DNA of 64,000 nt from positions 434,001 to 498,000 of the forward strand of contig NZ_SNYI01000001.1 of the NCBI RefSeq assembly GCF_004362865.1, in the 5' to 3' direction. This stretch comes from Zeaxanthinibacter enoshimensis (GTDB taxonomy: Bacteria; Bacteroidota; Bacteroidia; Flavobacteriales; Flavobacteriaceae). Position numbers and translations under genes: made by a program. Positions 8,230-18,266 of this stretch are shown here, in pieces; within the stretch, counting starts at the first letter, position 1, and each line of letters starts with the position of its first letter. The notes beneath the pieces are model-generated. The model was given only the letters and a program-made list of their open reading frames with translations. It was not told the DNA's origin and did not search any database.

Positions 8230-11200
8230 CTATTTAAGGTTATGAATTAAACCAAAGCCAAAGGAGTTAGAAAAGAATCGGGGAATGGTGTATACTTCAG
8301 CAGATAAATTAAGAATGGTATATTTCTTGATTCTCATATGGACCGTTCCCGTATATCGCTCGAAGCTCGGTTCACCTTGGTTTTCATAGAAATGCGATGC
8401 GGAGGCTTCCACGAAGAGACCATCTCCCATTTTTCCTATGTCAAGTTGCATCCCGCCACCTGCAAATAAGCGGTTATCAGCAATCCAATACGGAAAACCA
8501 TCCCTCCGGTCCGAGGAAGCAAGTGAATAGGAAAATTCAGCCAGCGGTCCAAGCGTCCAATTTTTTTGTTTAATAATCGAAAACCTAGATCTGGAGACTA
8601 TTTCTGCTCCCTGCACCTCATCTGTATAATAACTTCCTTCAAGGGATACGGACTGCATCAATCTTGTTGTGATTTTAAATTGGTGATGTGTTTGTGCGTG
8701 CAACCTATAGATCCCGGTATTGTAACCGGGGCCGGTCTGAACGGGAGCGTATTTCAATGAATATCCATGAAAATTTTCTTTATTATTCATATCCAGGCTG
8801 GCTCCAAGATGAAAGAAAGTTTTACCTCTTTCATCATTCTCTAACCTCCCCAGTAATTTATAGGATCTTTCATTTCTGTAACGACTCATGAATTCATACT
8901 CGAGACCCATCAGAACACTGCCGGTATTCTGTTTGTTATCTGCAATAAAATTAATAGGATATGCATAATTCCTTATAGCATTCACTGAGTGGATATTAAA
9001 CTTTCTGTCTATAAGGTCATAGCCCGCTTTAAAAGTAAGGACAGTAGGATCCAATTTATCATTCATAGCATCAGCGCGAAACACCAATGAATTACCTCTT
9101 TCCGCACGGACCTCTGCCAGGATATCCGATTTGGTTTTTGCATACAGGATGGAAGGGTGTAATTTGAGTATTTCCCGTTTATTATTCAGATCCAGGCTGC
9201 GGACCGACTTATTAACGCTATGTTTTACTGCCTGGTACTCTTTACCAGGGATTAGAGATTCTCCTATGGCCGCTGCAGCACTAACTTCCCCCTTATACAG
9301 GAGAATTTCAGACATTACCTGTTTCACCGCAACGTCGTCAGGATACTTCTTAATATGGTCACTGTATATGGCCCGGGTCTGAGGCATATCTCCAACCTCG
9401 TAGTGCCATAGTAATAAATCTGTTATGGGGATTTTCATGGCACATGGAGCCCAGGAGACAGCATTTTGATAATGCCCGTAATTTGCAAGGGTAGTGGCGA
9501 TCTTTGATGCCAAGGGCTCCAATTCGGGCAAGCAACCTTTGAATGTCCTTAATTCTTCAGCCGCTTTTAAAGGTTCGTTAGTTAACAGGAGGTCAAAATA
9601 CACTGCAATATCTGATTCTTTTAATGCAAGTAAGGCCCCGGACTGCATAATCCAGAAATTTCGTGAATCCTGGTCAATGGCCGAGGTGCATTCTGCCCAA
9701 TCCAGCGCTCTATCATAATCCTTCCGATGCGCATAAGCCCAGGCAATTCCATAGGAGAGTTCTTTGTACAAATCAGAACAAGGAGATATATCCTGGAGCA
9801 CATCAAAGAGCTCCTCCATTTCATAATCCAGCAAATGTTTTACAAGGGATAACTGCCGTTTCGGGGTGTAAAAATTCTTTAATAATTCTTTATGCACTTG
9901 TGCAACATAAAATTTTTCATCTGCCGCTTTAAAAAGCTCCAGATATTCCAATAACTCTTTTTCACCGGCCAGTTTCCAGTCAATTTGTCTCTTAAGCCAT
10001 TTCTTATGAAATTCCGTTGTAGGATAAGCCTCAATTGTATCAATTTGTTTTGCCAGAGCTACTACTTCGGCGCTGGGTTGTATGCGATAAGTTTCTTCGA
10101 GCAGGTGGTACACCTCGGGGCCCCTGTCCTGCCATTGTAGATATTTCAGGTATTCTTTCCAGTGTTCATCGGTGACACCCTCTCCATTGCGGATATGGTT
10201 CTCCAATAATTTTATCGCCTCGACAATATTACCGGTCTGCACATACTTTCCGATCCTGAGCTTTATCGGAAGAATTTTCTCCCTGGATTGGTTAAATTTA
10301 TCACGCCAGCTCCATACCATTGGTGCCAGAGCATCCTTTACACCTTTATAACCTGATATTTTATGGATATCCTGAACAGATAGAAATGCTTTTTGTGTTT
10401 TTATGGTATAAAGATGACCATCTGAAAAGGGAGTTTTTTTGAATGATGCTCCCTGATCCACCAAAAATCGCTCTAATTCGGGTTGGTTATTATTTCTGGC
10501 AAATAATGACCAAAACTGTTCATGTGATGGATCATCGTTGTAATAATCACTTGCCACGGTATAAAGATCTTCGAACATTAAATGCTCAAAATAGGCATAA
10601 CGCCAATGAGCTGTTTGCCGGGCAGCCTCGGTAGCCGTCATGAATCTCATGAGTGGCTGCCTTTTTTTAATTGCTTCTAAATTTTCTATAAATACGTCTA
10701 ACATCCCTTTCTTCCCACTCCCGTTTCTCCAATTCAGACGGTTAGGGTTCCTTAAATCAAAGTCGCCCGCTGTTTGAATGTTCTTCATGTCAGGAATCTG
10801 ATATACATCATCAGGATGCACAAAATGGGTCCATACACCTGTATACAAGAACATTGACGCGATCTGGAAAGAATCTTCCTGACTAAAGATGAACCCACTA
10901 CTAATCCTGGGAAAGGAAAAGAAATGTCCACTCCAGGGTTCCGGGCCAAATTCCCGGTCTCCTCCTTCTTCGAAATCTCCCAGATAGGTACTCTGAATAT
11001 ATTTAAGACTAGGCATAGCCTTACTCAGAGAAATCACCCCGAGGCTATCTATATAGTTCGATGGAGGCACATAAGAGACTGGCAGAGAGCCAAAATCAAG
11101 AGTTATCCATTTCTTCTTTGCTGCCTCCAGCCCGGCCAATATGTTCTCCTCCCTCTTCCAATCTCCTGCTAGTAACGAGACATGATTATAACCGTGAAAT

Positions 11201-12240
11201 CCCAGTTCGTGCCCCGATGCAAGTATATCATGTCCCAACCAAGTACTTTTGGACTGGGTCGTTCCATTCCGCTGGAACATATTTCGATCCCATTCCGTGA
11301 ACATAAACGGTGGGTTCACCCGCCGGTTATAATCAAATGTGACATAAGCCGTGTATTTAATACCATGTTCATTAGCTATTTTTTTCATATCCGGCCACCA
11401 GGTATCTGTTACGAATTCCGCAACATTTTTGCCCATTTCGCTTTTCACCGGCTCTTTATCAATTTCATATAAGGGTGCAGGAAAATCATCCAAAAAGATC
11501 GCTGCAGTATTCACTATAGGGTAAGGAACCCCCTCTAATCCGTTCAGCAACATACTGAAGAAGATACCACGTCCCGGTTTACCAAATTTGTTCACAGAAT
11601 TATACAGGAGTACTCGACCATGACCCAAAAGGTTTTCTGTGATCAAGGGAAAGGTTTTGTCATTGGCTGCAGTAGCCAGCACCCTCACATCATTTTTAAA
11701 ATTATTGCTCGCCAGTCCTTTATGGGTTGTTCCGAAATGGGGTGCATTCTTGCCTTTAAAACCGGGCAGGATATCGGACTTAAAAAACATTCCACTGGCT
11801 TTATCATCAATTCGCAGATCGAAATCCGGGGTAAGTCCCAGTAAAAATGCCATCCGTTCATCCCAGTTCCGCTCTGCAACAAGTAAAGTTCCTCCCCTTG
11901 CTACAAATACTGTAATGCTGTCGATTACCGCCTGGCTCAGATCCCAGGTTTCGCCCAGACATATAACCCTGGTTGCCTTACCAATTCGTGGAGATCTATT
12001 CATTTCAGGTACCGAACTATGTATCAACGGAATCTTTGCGTAATCCAATGTCTTTATGAAGTGGGAAAGGTCATCCTCTTTTACAGGATCCTGGTCCATG
12101 ATGAAATGAACCAATGGCTGTTCCTTACTTCGTTGGGGTATGCCAAAACCTTCCTCGAATGTGTACAAACCACTCTGACAAGCTGTAATCAGGAAGAACA
12201 CTACCGCGATTTTTAATATTTTAATTATCCCTTTCATCAT
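8230..12240 (-). CDS. Deacetylase + TPR + outer-membrane barrel fusion lipoprotein (PelA/PelB-like)
   Basis: A 1336-residue surface lipoprotein (lipobox FFLITAC, Cys21) that appears to join three parts. Residues about 240-545 look like a NodB-type polysaccharide deacetylase: LDDFPAP with Asp251/252, HELGFHGYNH with His349 and His353 (HxxxH metal ligands), PPSNY near 392 and VHPDD with His475. Residues about 650-1010 form a helical TPR-like solenoid (for example AWAYAHRKDYDRALDWAE). The last 300 residues alternate in the way of an outer-membrane beta-barrel and end SFGFGLIHNLK. PelA carries such a deacetylase and PelB is a TPR-plus-barrel export porin; here they seem merged. The N-terminal region (30-240) resembles a Rossmann/GATase-like domain. 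The gene overlaps its upstream neighbour by four bases. Confidence 0.8.
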   Translation of the reverse strand: MMKGIIKILKIAVVFFLITACQSGLYTFEEGFGIPQRSKEQPLVHFIMDQDPVKEDDLSHFIKTLDYAKIPLIHSSVPEMNRSPRIGKATRVICLGETWDLSQAVIDSITVFVARGGTLLVAERNWDERMAFLLGLTPDFDLRIDDKASGMFFKSDILPGFKGKNAPHFGTTHKGLASNNFKNDVRVLATAANDKTFPLITENLLGHGRVLLYNSVNKFGKPGRGIFFSMLLNGLEGVPYPIVNTAAIFLDDFPAPLYEIDKEPVKSEMGKNVAEFVTDTWWPDMKKIANEHGIKYTAYVTFDYNRRVNPPFMFTEWDRNMFQRNGTTQSKSTWLGHDILASGHELGFHGYNHVSLLAGDWKREENILAGLEAAKKKWITLDFGSLPVSYVPPSNYIDSLGVISLSKAMPSLKYIQSTYLGDFEEGGDREFGPEPWSGHFFSFPRISSGFIFSQEDSFQIASMFLYTGVWTHFVHPDDVYQIPDMKNIQTAGDFDLRNPNRLNWRNGSGKKGMLDVFIENLEAIKKRQPLMRFMTATEAARQTAHWRYAYFEHLMFEDLYTVASDYYNDDPSHEQFWSLFARNNNQPELERFLVDQGASFKKTPFSDGHLYTIKTQKAFLSVQDIHKISGYKGVKDALAPMVWSWRDKFNQSREKILPIKLRIGKYVQTGNIVEAIKLLENHIRNGEGVTDEHWKEYLKYLQWQDRGPEVYHLLEETYRIQPSAEVVALAKQIDTIEAYPTTEFHKKWLKRQIDWKLAGEKELLEYLELFKAADEKFYVAQVHKELLKNFYTPKRQLSLVKHLLDYEMEELFDVLQDISPCSDLYKELSYGIAWAYAHRKDYDRALDWAECTSAIDQDSRNFWIMQSGALLALKESDIAVYFDLLLTNEPLKAAEELRTFKGCLPELEPLASKIATTLANYGHYQNAVSWAPCAMKIPITDLLLWHYEVGDMPQTRAIYSDHIKKYPDDVAVKQVMSEILLYKGEVSAAAAIGESLIPGKEYQAVKHSVNKSVRSLDLNNKREILKLHPSILYAKTKSDILAEVRAERGNSLVFRADAMNDKLDPTVLTFKAGYDLIDRKFNIHSVNAIRNYAYPINFIADNKQNTGSVLMGLEYEFMSRYRNERSYKLLGRLENDERGKTFFHLGASLDMNNKENFHGYSLKYAPVQTGPGYNTGIYRLHAQTHHQFKITTRLMQSVSLEGSYYTDEVQGAEIVSRSRFSIIKQKNWTLGPLAEFSYSLASSDRRDGFPYWIADNRLFAGGGMQLDIGKMGDGLFVEASASHFYENQGEPSFERYTGTVHMRIKKYTILNLSAEVYTIPRFFSNSFGFGLIHNLK

Positions 12241-14198
12241 CCTATAACCATTTGTTGAACCTCCGATGCCCTTGGGGTATTAATAATTTCGAACACCTTT
12301 AGATATGAACCGCTGAAATGCTCCCTGACTGTTCGTCCCCTGTTCTTAAGTTCTTTCAATATTTCTTCAATTGCTATACGATCAACTTTGGAAGTCATCA
12401 GGCGGTCAGAATAATTTTCATCTGAAGAATCAGTGATAATTACAAATACACTCTCTGGAAGGATCAGGCCTGGATTGTTTTTAAGATATTTTGTATCTGA
12501 TCTATAATGATAATACAGTGAGTCTTTTTCTTTATAACCATCCAGAAAACTGGAGTAACTTATAAAATGATGTTCTGAAATACTGAGATTTAGCCCATAG
12601 TTGGCATTTACTACGGCATACGTGAAGGGCAGGTGTGAGGTTGACAGGTCTTCGTAGACCCCTAACAGTTCCTTATTTAATGTGTGATGGGTTGACTTTT
12701 CTACTGGAAGAGTGAAGATACTGGCAAACATCACTATCAGTCCCATTACGCCTAAGCCCAATGGATATAACATCCCCTGAGATCTTTCCGGCTTCGGAGT
12801 TAATTGTTGAATGGCTCCCAGGAAACTTGCCCCTGCTAATACGAGGAAGATACTCGTGAGTTGAAACAACATAGCTTGGTCCAGGAATTGCAGTTCCTGG
12901 CTCGGTAATGCAATCATAATAATGGATGCAGTGGCGGAGATAAGTAAAGCCCTTGGGATATATTTTTTTTTCCACCATATTACAGCAAGTAAAAAAAGTG
13001 TAATGTAAAATAACCAACGATACAAGTTAAACAAGTCGTCTACTGGCACCCAGAGGTGGGAGAGATCTTGATAGGCATTTACAGTAATCATTTCTTTCAT
13101 GATGAATTCATAGAATGACCAATGCATTGTCCAGCATATTCCAGCATACACAAGGCTAATGATAAATAATGCAGTGAGCCATGCCAGTACAGCACTGCCA
13201 ACATATTGTAAATTCCGCTTTTTGATGAAGAGTACAGTACACAACAGTATTAACGGAATAACGATCAGAGCAGTGAACAAGTGAAAAATACTTGTAGCTG
13301 CGAAGATCAAAACAAGACTGCCAAAGTATTTCCGGTTATTCTTATACATCGTGGAAGGATAGATAAGAAAAATGAGCGAAGCTAATACCAGGCAAATTGC
13401 CAGGTTGAGCGAATTATGTTCCAAGAACAGTGAAATATTGATCGGTAGAAGAGGATATGCTAATGCGTAAAACAGAACTGCTATAAATGGAATCAGGTAA
13501 CGGGAAGCCGAGATTTTAGCAACGCACCAAAATAATAATATGGCTATCAGGAAATTCTCAATCAACCCGAATGTATGTAAAGCCATCTCTTCCCCTATCC
13601 CGGTAAGCCTGTGATATAAATTAACAAGGAACAATTCTGCAGGTATAATATTGTTTCCTATATACCACGTTCCCTCATTAATACCCCGGACCATTTTCAG
13701 ATTTTCCAACCAAAGTTCCGAAAGCGTATAATTGTCACTTTCCCGGATATGGTAACGCGAGAACAGGGTGATGAATGCCCCTATCCACATTAATAAAATT
13801 CCTGCATCCCAGCCCTTTTTGACAGTAAATACATCTTTTAACCCTTGTAGGTAGTTTTTTCCGCCCCCCTGCTGAATAGAAATGATCTTTAAGAGCGTAT
13901 TTCTTTTCCAACTTCTAAATTGTGCGGCTACAGATATTCTTCTGCTATTCCAAAAATTGGCCGGAGTTAGTATTGCTCCTGTAATGATCACCAATATGAT
14001 AAACTTGTCGTAGAGGTGAAATAGAAAAAGGACAAACACGATAAAAGGCAAAAAAGACCCCATAAGAATAGCGTTTCGCATTCTCAGATCCTTTTTCCCA
14101 GAAAATACTGCCCGTTTATGTACAAGACTATAGACTAACGCGGAAGCGGCCAGCAATAAAAAACATTTCAAGGGTCCTATGAGTACAGGGTCTATCAT
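12237..14198 (-). CDS. Large polytopic membrane protein of the Pel-like locus, function unknown
   Basis: A 653-residue protein with roughly 11-13 hydrophobic segments up to about residue 510 and a soluble C-terminal domain of about 130 residues (from EKSTHHTLNKELLGVYEDL to the end), probably periplasmic. The long loop between early helices (YHIRESDNYTLSELWLENLK) and overall shape recall GT-C glycosyltransferases or O-antigen polymerases, but I see no diagnostic catalytic motif. It is not PelD: there is no GAF or degenerate GGDEF domain and no RxxD c-di-GMP site. It is not PelE or PelC by size. It overlaps both neighbours by four bases, so it belongs to the operon. It may act as a polymerase or assembly partner for PelF/PelG. 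Confidence 0.7.
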   Translation of the reverse strand: MIDPVLIGPLKCFLLLAASALVYSLVHKRAVFSGKKDLRMRNAILMGSFLPFIVFVLFLFHLYDKFIILVIITGAILTPANFWNSRRISVAAQFRSWKRNTLLKIISIQQGGGKNYLQGLKDVFTVKKGWDAGILLMWIGAFITLFSRYHIRESDNYTLSELWLENLKMVRGINEGTWYIGNNIIPAELFLVNLYHRLTGIGEEMALHTFGLIENFLIAILLFWCVAKISASRYLIPFIAVLFYALAYPLLPINISLFLEHNSLNLAICLVLASLIFLIYPSTMYKNNRKYFGSLVLIFAATSIFHLFTALIVIPLILLCTVLFIKKRNLQYVGSAVLAWLTALFIISLVYAGICWTMHWSFYEFIMKEMITVNAYQDLSHLWVPVDDLFNLYRWLFYITLFLLAVIWWKKKYIPRALLISATASIIMIALPSQELQFLDQAMLFQLTSIFLVLAGASFLGAIQQLTPKPERSQGMLYPLGLGVMGLIVMFASIFTLPVEKSTHHTLNKELLGVYEDLSTSHLPFTYAVVNANYGLNLSISEHHFISYSSFLDGYKEKDSLYYHYRSDTKYLKNNPGLILPESVFVIITDSSDENYSDRLMTSKVDRIAIEEILKELKNRGRTVREHFSGSYLKVFEIINTPRASEVQQMVIG

Positions 14199-14998
14199 TG
14201 CTTAGGGTTTTCTTTAAAAACAGGGACCCCCTGTAACTCTATGTTAGCAATAGAATAAGGTATCTTCCTCTTCTTCAAGGTTTCAGATATCTCACTACGT
14301 TTCAACTGCGTATCGGCATATTCCAGCAGAAAAACGTCTTTTTCAATTTTCTCAAGAGAATTTAACAATTTCTCCTGCTCTGCAGCGGGACGGATAGTAT
14401 AAATCTTAGTTTTAAAATCATAGCTACTTACCACCGATTCCAGTAATATTCCTTCAGTGGGTAATGTTTTCTGGAACAGCCCCCCGTTCTGTATCAAATA
14501 GGGAGAACTCCATTGCTCGGCCAATTCCCTTACCAACGAATGTAAAGCTTCCTCTAAATGGTTTAATGGACCCCAGGGACCAGCATTATCCAGAGTATCT
14601 AATAGCAAGCCATCAAATTCTTTCGCTTTATAGGTAAGTGCCAAGGAAATTATCGCGTGCCTTACTCCTGAACTCGCAATATCTAAATAATAGCTATTCC
14701 AATTTGGGTTCTTACCTAGCAGGTAAGGCGTCATCTCATTGAAAAAAGGTGCATGTCTGTTAACTTCCGTCAGACTGATATAAGCAATTACTTTCTCATT
14801 CTGCTGTTTTAAAGCCTTTACCTCAGTACCACTATAATGAGCTGCCTCAACGACAACTAATTTATAACCACTGATCTGTTCAACAGGAATCTTACCATAG
14901 CAGACATACAGTTCTTCCCGGGGGGAGACCTGGGGATCATCTTGTTGAGTAAGTGCAACCGAAGTCGTGCACAAGTATAGGATCTTAATAAGCCGCAT
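14195..14998 (-). CDS. GH114/PelA-hydrolase-like secreted glycosidase
   Basis: A 267-residue protein with a weak N-terminal signal (MRLIKILYLCTTSVALT) and a single TIM-barrel domain like the N-terminal hydrolase of PelA and the GH114 endo-alpha-1,4-polygalactosaminidases. Matching features are YVCYGKIPVEQI, the strand VIAYISLTEV, the WNSYYLDIAS block, FDGLLLDTLDNAG (candidate acid Asp) and LLESVVSSYDF (candidate Glu). In Pel systems this hydrolase trims the galactosamine-rich polymer in the periplasm. Here it is a separate protein rather than the front of PelA. It overlaps pelG by 14 bases and the next gene by four. Confidence 0.8.
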   Translation of the reverse strand: MRLIKILYLCTTSVALTQQDDPQVSPREELYVCYGKIPVEQISGYKLVVVEAAHYSGTEVKALKQQNEKVIAYISLTEVNRHAPFFNEMTPYLLGKNPNWNSYYLDIASSGVRHAIISLALTYKAKEFDGLLLDTLDNAGPWGPLNHLEEALHSLVRELAEQWSSPYLIQNGGLFQKTLPTEGILLESVVSSYDFKTKIYTIRPAAEQEKLLNSLEKIEKDVFLLEYADTQLKRSEISETLKKRKIPYSIANIELQGVPVFKENPKQ

Positions 14999-16601
14999 AA
15001 TAGTAATAATCCAGAGTTTTAAAGAACTTCATGCATTGCAGATAAGTACCTGCTGCGAAAATCATAGCGCCCAGGAGCATTCCCAATACACTATACTCGA
15101 AACTGATAAACCTGCTAAATGCAATTCCTGTAATGAAATTGACCAGAACGGCCAGGATAAGTACTTTCAAAGGGGCAGAATGTTGTTTAAGGGTAAAAAG
15201 GTATTGTGCATTGAGCATTCCCCAGGCAAGAAAGAAATATCCTACCCCCCCTAAGATACATACCCATAGGCTCATACTAGGCAAAGGTTCTCCGAAAACC
15301 GCATAGTAACCCCATGGCCTGTCTATAAGGAGGAAAACTACCCAGGCAGCAGCGATAGCTGTAATAAATAACCAAATTAAGTGCTCCTTATATATACCAA
15401 TAAACTGTGCATTATAAGCTGTGATATCCTTCATTTTGGTCACTTCCTGCCCTCTATTCATAAATCGACAGAAAGATGCAACAGCATACTCCATTACCCC
15501 AGCAAGCAGAAAGAAGATAATTATTGCCAGGTCCATTCCAATTTCATACTGTTTTTCATAAAGCAACAGATAATCATGCGTAATACCGGTATCAGCTGAC
15601 CATGCTAGTATGCGGTCTGTAAAAATCAAAATATACAGCAAAGTACCGTAAACAAATAACCTGTAATTCTTTGCCACGATCATCTGGGGGTTAACAAAAG
15701 AATCTTTTTGAACTTTGCTTTTCTTTTTGTGCTTAAAGAAGAATTGCAGGATAACTAATCCAGCAATTATACCTGAACTTATTCCTAACCAGTGAGTCAG
15801 GTAGATGTGCAGATCGGTATATAGTTTTAAAATAATTGCAAAGAGAGTGGCCAGGCTAATTATCAATGATATAACCCATCTTTTTTCAATCGTATGAAAG
15901 GGGGCACAGATCAATAGCAGAATTCCGATCAGAATAGAATACATCGATACTACCCCAACAAAATAGGTCGGATAAAAGCTAAAAATGAAATTAATGAGGC
16001 CGATTATCAGAAAGCAGCACAGGTATCCGAAAAATGCCGTCTTAAGTAGTTGCCAGATCACCCTTTCTGTTTTGGCAAATTCCTCATTATGCCAGTAAAA
16101 TGAAGCCTGGTGCCCGATCACCTGTATGAATCCTCCTGAAATAACTAATCCTAATATTACCCCCAGAACAACAGCTGTAGATTGAATGATATTGAAACTT
16201 AGGTAAGCCCATAAGGAATATCCAAACACTACAATCGCTGCCACCTGAAGGAATATCGGCAGGAGATAAAACAAACCGCGGGGATAGTGTTTCAGGAACA
16301 AATTGGTCTTCACCCACATATAATCCGAGACAGGATACAATGAAAGTTTATCTTTTTTTGAGAGATCTCTTTTCAGAGATTCTGAATCTTCCGTTTTGCG
16401 AATGGTTAGATCATCGAAGAGGGAATCTGCCAGGGCATAAAGACTCCTGTAACCGTATTTCTGCTGGGCATCTTCATCTTGGAATCCATAGGATTCAAGA
16501 GTAGCCAGGACGACCATCAAATTGGCAGGTGGTCCTATTCTCTCTTTCAGCAGGGCAAGTAGCTCCAGAAAATTAAGTTCCTTTCTTCCCATACCTGGCA
16601 A
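14985..16601 (-). CDS. pelG: PelG-like exopolysaccharide transporter
   Basis: A 538-residue polytopic protein resembling PelG, the flippase-like partner of PelF. An N-terminal cytosolic stretch of about 95 residues (including RIGPPANLMVVLATLESYGF) precedes about 12 membrane helices. The PelG-typical motif LLYILIFTDRILAWSAD lies near residue 325. The protein is longer than most Wzx-type flippases at its N-terminus. The start at 16601 overlaps the end of pelF by 29 bases; a second ATG three codons later (16592) is equally plausible. Position directly after pelF, as in known pel operons, supports the call. Confidence 0.85.
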   Translation of the reverse strand: MPGMGRKELNFLELLALLKERIGPPANLMVVLATLESYGFQDEDAQQKYGYRSLYALADSLFDDLTIRKTEDSESLKRDLSKKDKLSLYPVSDYMWVKTNLFLKHYPRGLFYLLPIFLQVAAIVVFGYSLWAYLSFNIIQSTAVVLGVILGLVISGGFIQVIGHQASFYWHNEEFAKTERVIWQLLKTAFFGYLCCFLIIGLINFIFSFYPTYFVGVVSMYSILIGILLLICAPFHTIEKRWVISLIISLATLFAIILKLYTDLHIYLTHWLGISSGIIAGLVILQFFFKHKKKSKVQKDSFVNPQMIVAKNYRLFVYGTLLYILIFTDRILAWSADTGITHDYLLLYEKQYEIGMDLAIIIFFLLAGVMEYAVASFCRFMNRGQEVTKMKDITAYNAQFIGIYKEHLIWLFITAIAAAWVVFLLIDRPWGYYAVFGEPLPSMSLWVCILGGVGYFFLAWGMLNAQYLFTLKQHSAPLKVLILAVLVNFITGIAFSRFISFEYSVLGMLLGAMIFAAGTYLQCMKFFKTLDYYYYAAY

Positions 16602-18117
16602 CCATTTCTTTTGACCCGGGGATGGCCTGGGTATATTTATTCTCTGTCATAGACAAATAGGCACATTCAAAAGCCTGGGTAAAATGATCGATGGTAAATT
16701 TCTTCAGGACCTGATTCCTCCCATTTATCCCCATGCTTCTCCTGAGCTCTTTATTTTCGAGTAGCCTAATGACCCGGTCAGCGAGTGCTATATGGTCCCT
16801 TGGTTTACACAAAAACCCGGAATCAAGATCCAGGGCTTCTGACACACCACCGACGTCCGTGGCAACCACTGGAACACCACAAGACATGGATTCCAGGACG
16901 GTATAAGGAAACCCTTCGGAAATGGAAGTGAGTATAGAAATATCACCTTCGCAATAGATTGCTTCCGGAGAGGGGTGGAATCCTTTCAGAGAAAAATTAT
17001 CTTCAACCCCGAGTTTCTGCACCAAGGATTCACATTCCAATGTGTATTGTGGTACAGCATCTTTGTTCCCATACACGAGGAAATGAACTTCAGGGATTTT
17101 TTTCCTTACTTCATAACAGACTTTTATCATTGTTTTTATATCCTTCAATTCGAAGATTCTCGCTGCTGCAACAACTGTAGGAACCTGCTGTAAGTGTGGT
17201 GGTTTTGGCCTGGGCTTGAAAATTCCGGTATCAACGCCGTTATAGATTATCCGGATCTTATCGGGATGTGCCCCATAGTATCTTTCCCAGCGGATATTGA
17301 ACTTACTCACTGTAGTAATTATATCGGCATGATGGTACACCAAGCGCGTGAGGGTTTCCGAGAGGTTAATCAAAAGCTTTTTAAGGAAGGGGCTAAAATT
17401 AGAATTCCCAAGAGATATTAATCGTTCACGTATATAAACTCCATGTTCCGTAAGTACAAGTGGAGTATTATAACGATACTTAAGTGAAAGAGCAGGGAAC
17501 AATGCAATACCTGCAATAGTCATATGGGCAATATCTACCTTGGGAGGTTCAAGAGAGATAGGCATCATAAAACGGTATAACCATCTCATGCCTGTTGTGA
17601 GATCTTCCAAAGTGATCATTTGGGATTCCTCTTCCGGAAGCGCTACGGACACGGTCTCCTTATAACATTCCCAGACTGCCCGGCTTGTCATGGTATCCTT
17701 GTAATCGAACTCGCGGAAATAACTCCACATCCCGTACAAGTACTGGTCCAGTAGCTCCTGGTCCTGGTGCCCGACAAGGACAGCTTTTAAAAAATTTTTA
17801 AATGAAGGTATAAAACCTGCTGAGACCGCCCCTTCGCCGGTCGCTTCTTTTCGAACTATTCTTTGACTGTATGACCCTTGGAAGGTCATACAATCCCCCG
17901 GTTCATCGGGGGCCCACATAGGCAATTGGACCAGTTCCTTAACCTTACCGGAGAGCTGGAATCCCTGCAAACCTTCCACGCCCGCATTAATGGAATACAC
18001 TGAAAATTCCGCATGCTTCACTTTCTCACATAACTGGTGAGCCCAGGTGGAAACACCCCCGGCATGAAAGGGATATGTTCCCTCCGTTATGAGTAAAATG
18101 GAAATTGGTCTTTTCAA
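16573..18117 (-). CDS. pelF: PelF-like glycosyltransferase
   Basis: A 514-residue soluble GT4-type glycosyltransferase closely following the PelF pattern, which polymerises UDP-GalNAc/GlcNAc in the cytosol. Visible marks are LLITEGTYPFHAGGVSTWAHQL at the N-terminus (the donor/acceptor glycine loop), VLTEHGVYIRERL at 221-233, the hinge IRIIYNGVDTGIF at 288-300, and the EX7E retaining-GT4 motif SEGFPYTVLES (Glu401 and Glu409) followed by CGVPVVATDVGG. Length matches PelF (about 500). It starts the tightly overlapping block of five genes; a GH114 lipoprotein lies 149 bases upstream on the same strand. Confidence 0.92.
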   Translation of the reverse strand: MKRPISILLITEGTYPFHAGGVSTWAHQLCEKVKHAEFSVYSINAGVEGLQGFQLSGKVKELVQLPMWAPDEPGDCMTFQGSYSQRIVRKEATGEGAVSAGFIPSFKNFLKAVLVGHQDQELLDQYLYGMWSYFREFDYKDTMTSRAVWECYKETVSVALPEEESQMITLEDLTTGMRWLYRFMMPISLEPPKVDIAHMTIAGIALFPALSLKYRYNTPLVLTEHGVYIRERLISLGNSNFSPFLKKLLINLSETLTRLVYHHADIITTVSKFNIRWERYYGAHPDKIRIIYNGVDTGIFKPRPKPPHLQQVPTVVAAARIFELKDIKTMIKVCYEVRKKIPEVHFLVYGNKDAVPQYTLECESLVQKLGVEDNFSLKGFHPSPEAIYCEGDISILTSISEGFPYTVLESMSCGVPVVATDVGGVSEALDLDSGFLCKPRDHIALADRVIRLLENKELRRSMGINGRNQVLKKFTIDHFTQAFECAYLSMTENKYTQAIPGSKEMVARYGKKGT

Positions 18118-18266
18118 GTCTGATGGTTATAGGCTCTACTCCTAATTTAACTCGAAAATTCCTTGAAACCACCCTGAGAGTAAAGGAATTAGCCTAACGG
18201 CCAAGATAATCTGTAAACTGCACTTAAAGACTGAAAAAATAACATAAAATAATTTGGAATATTTAC

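Noticed and set aside
9131-12043. Many plus-strand reading frames of 60-130 codons opposite the 1336-residue gene
   Set aside because: They are antisense shadows of one long, domain-rich coding frame, and show no family motifs, signal peptides or promoters of their own.
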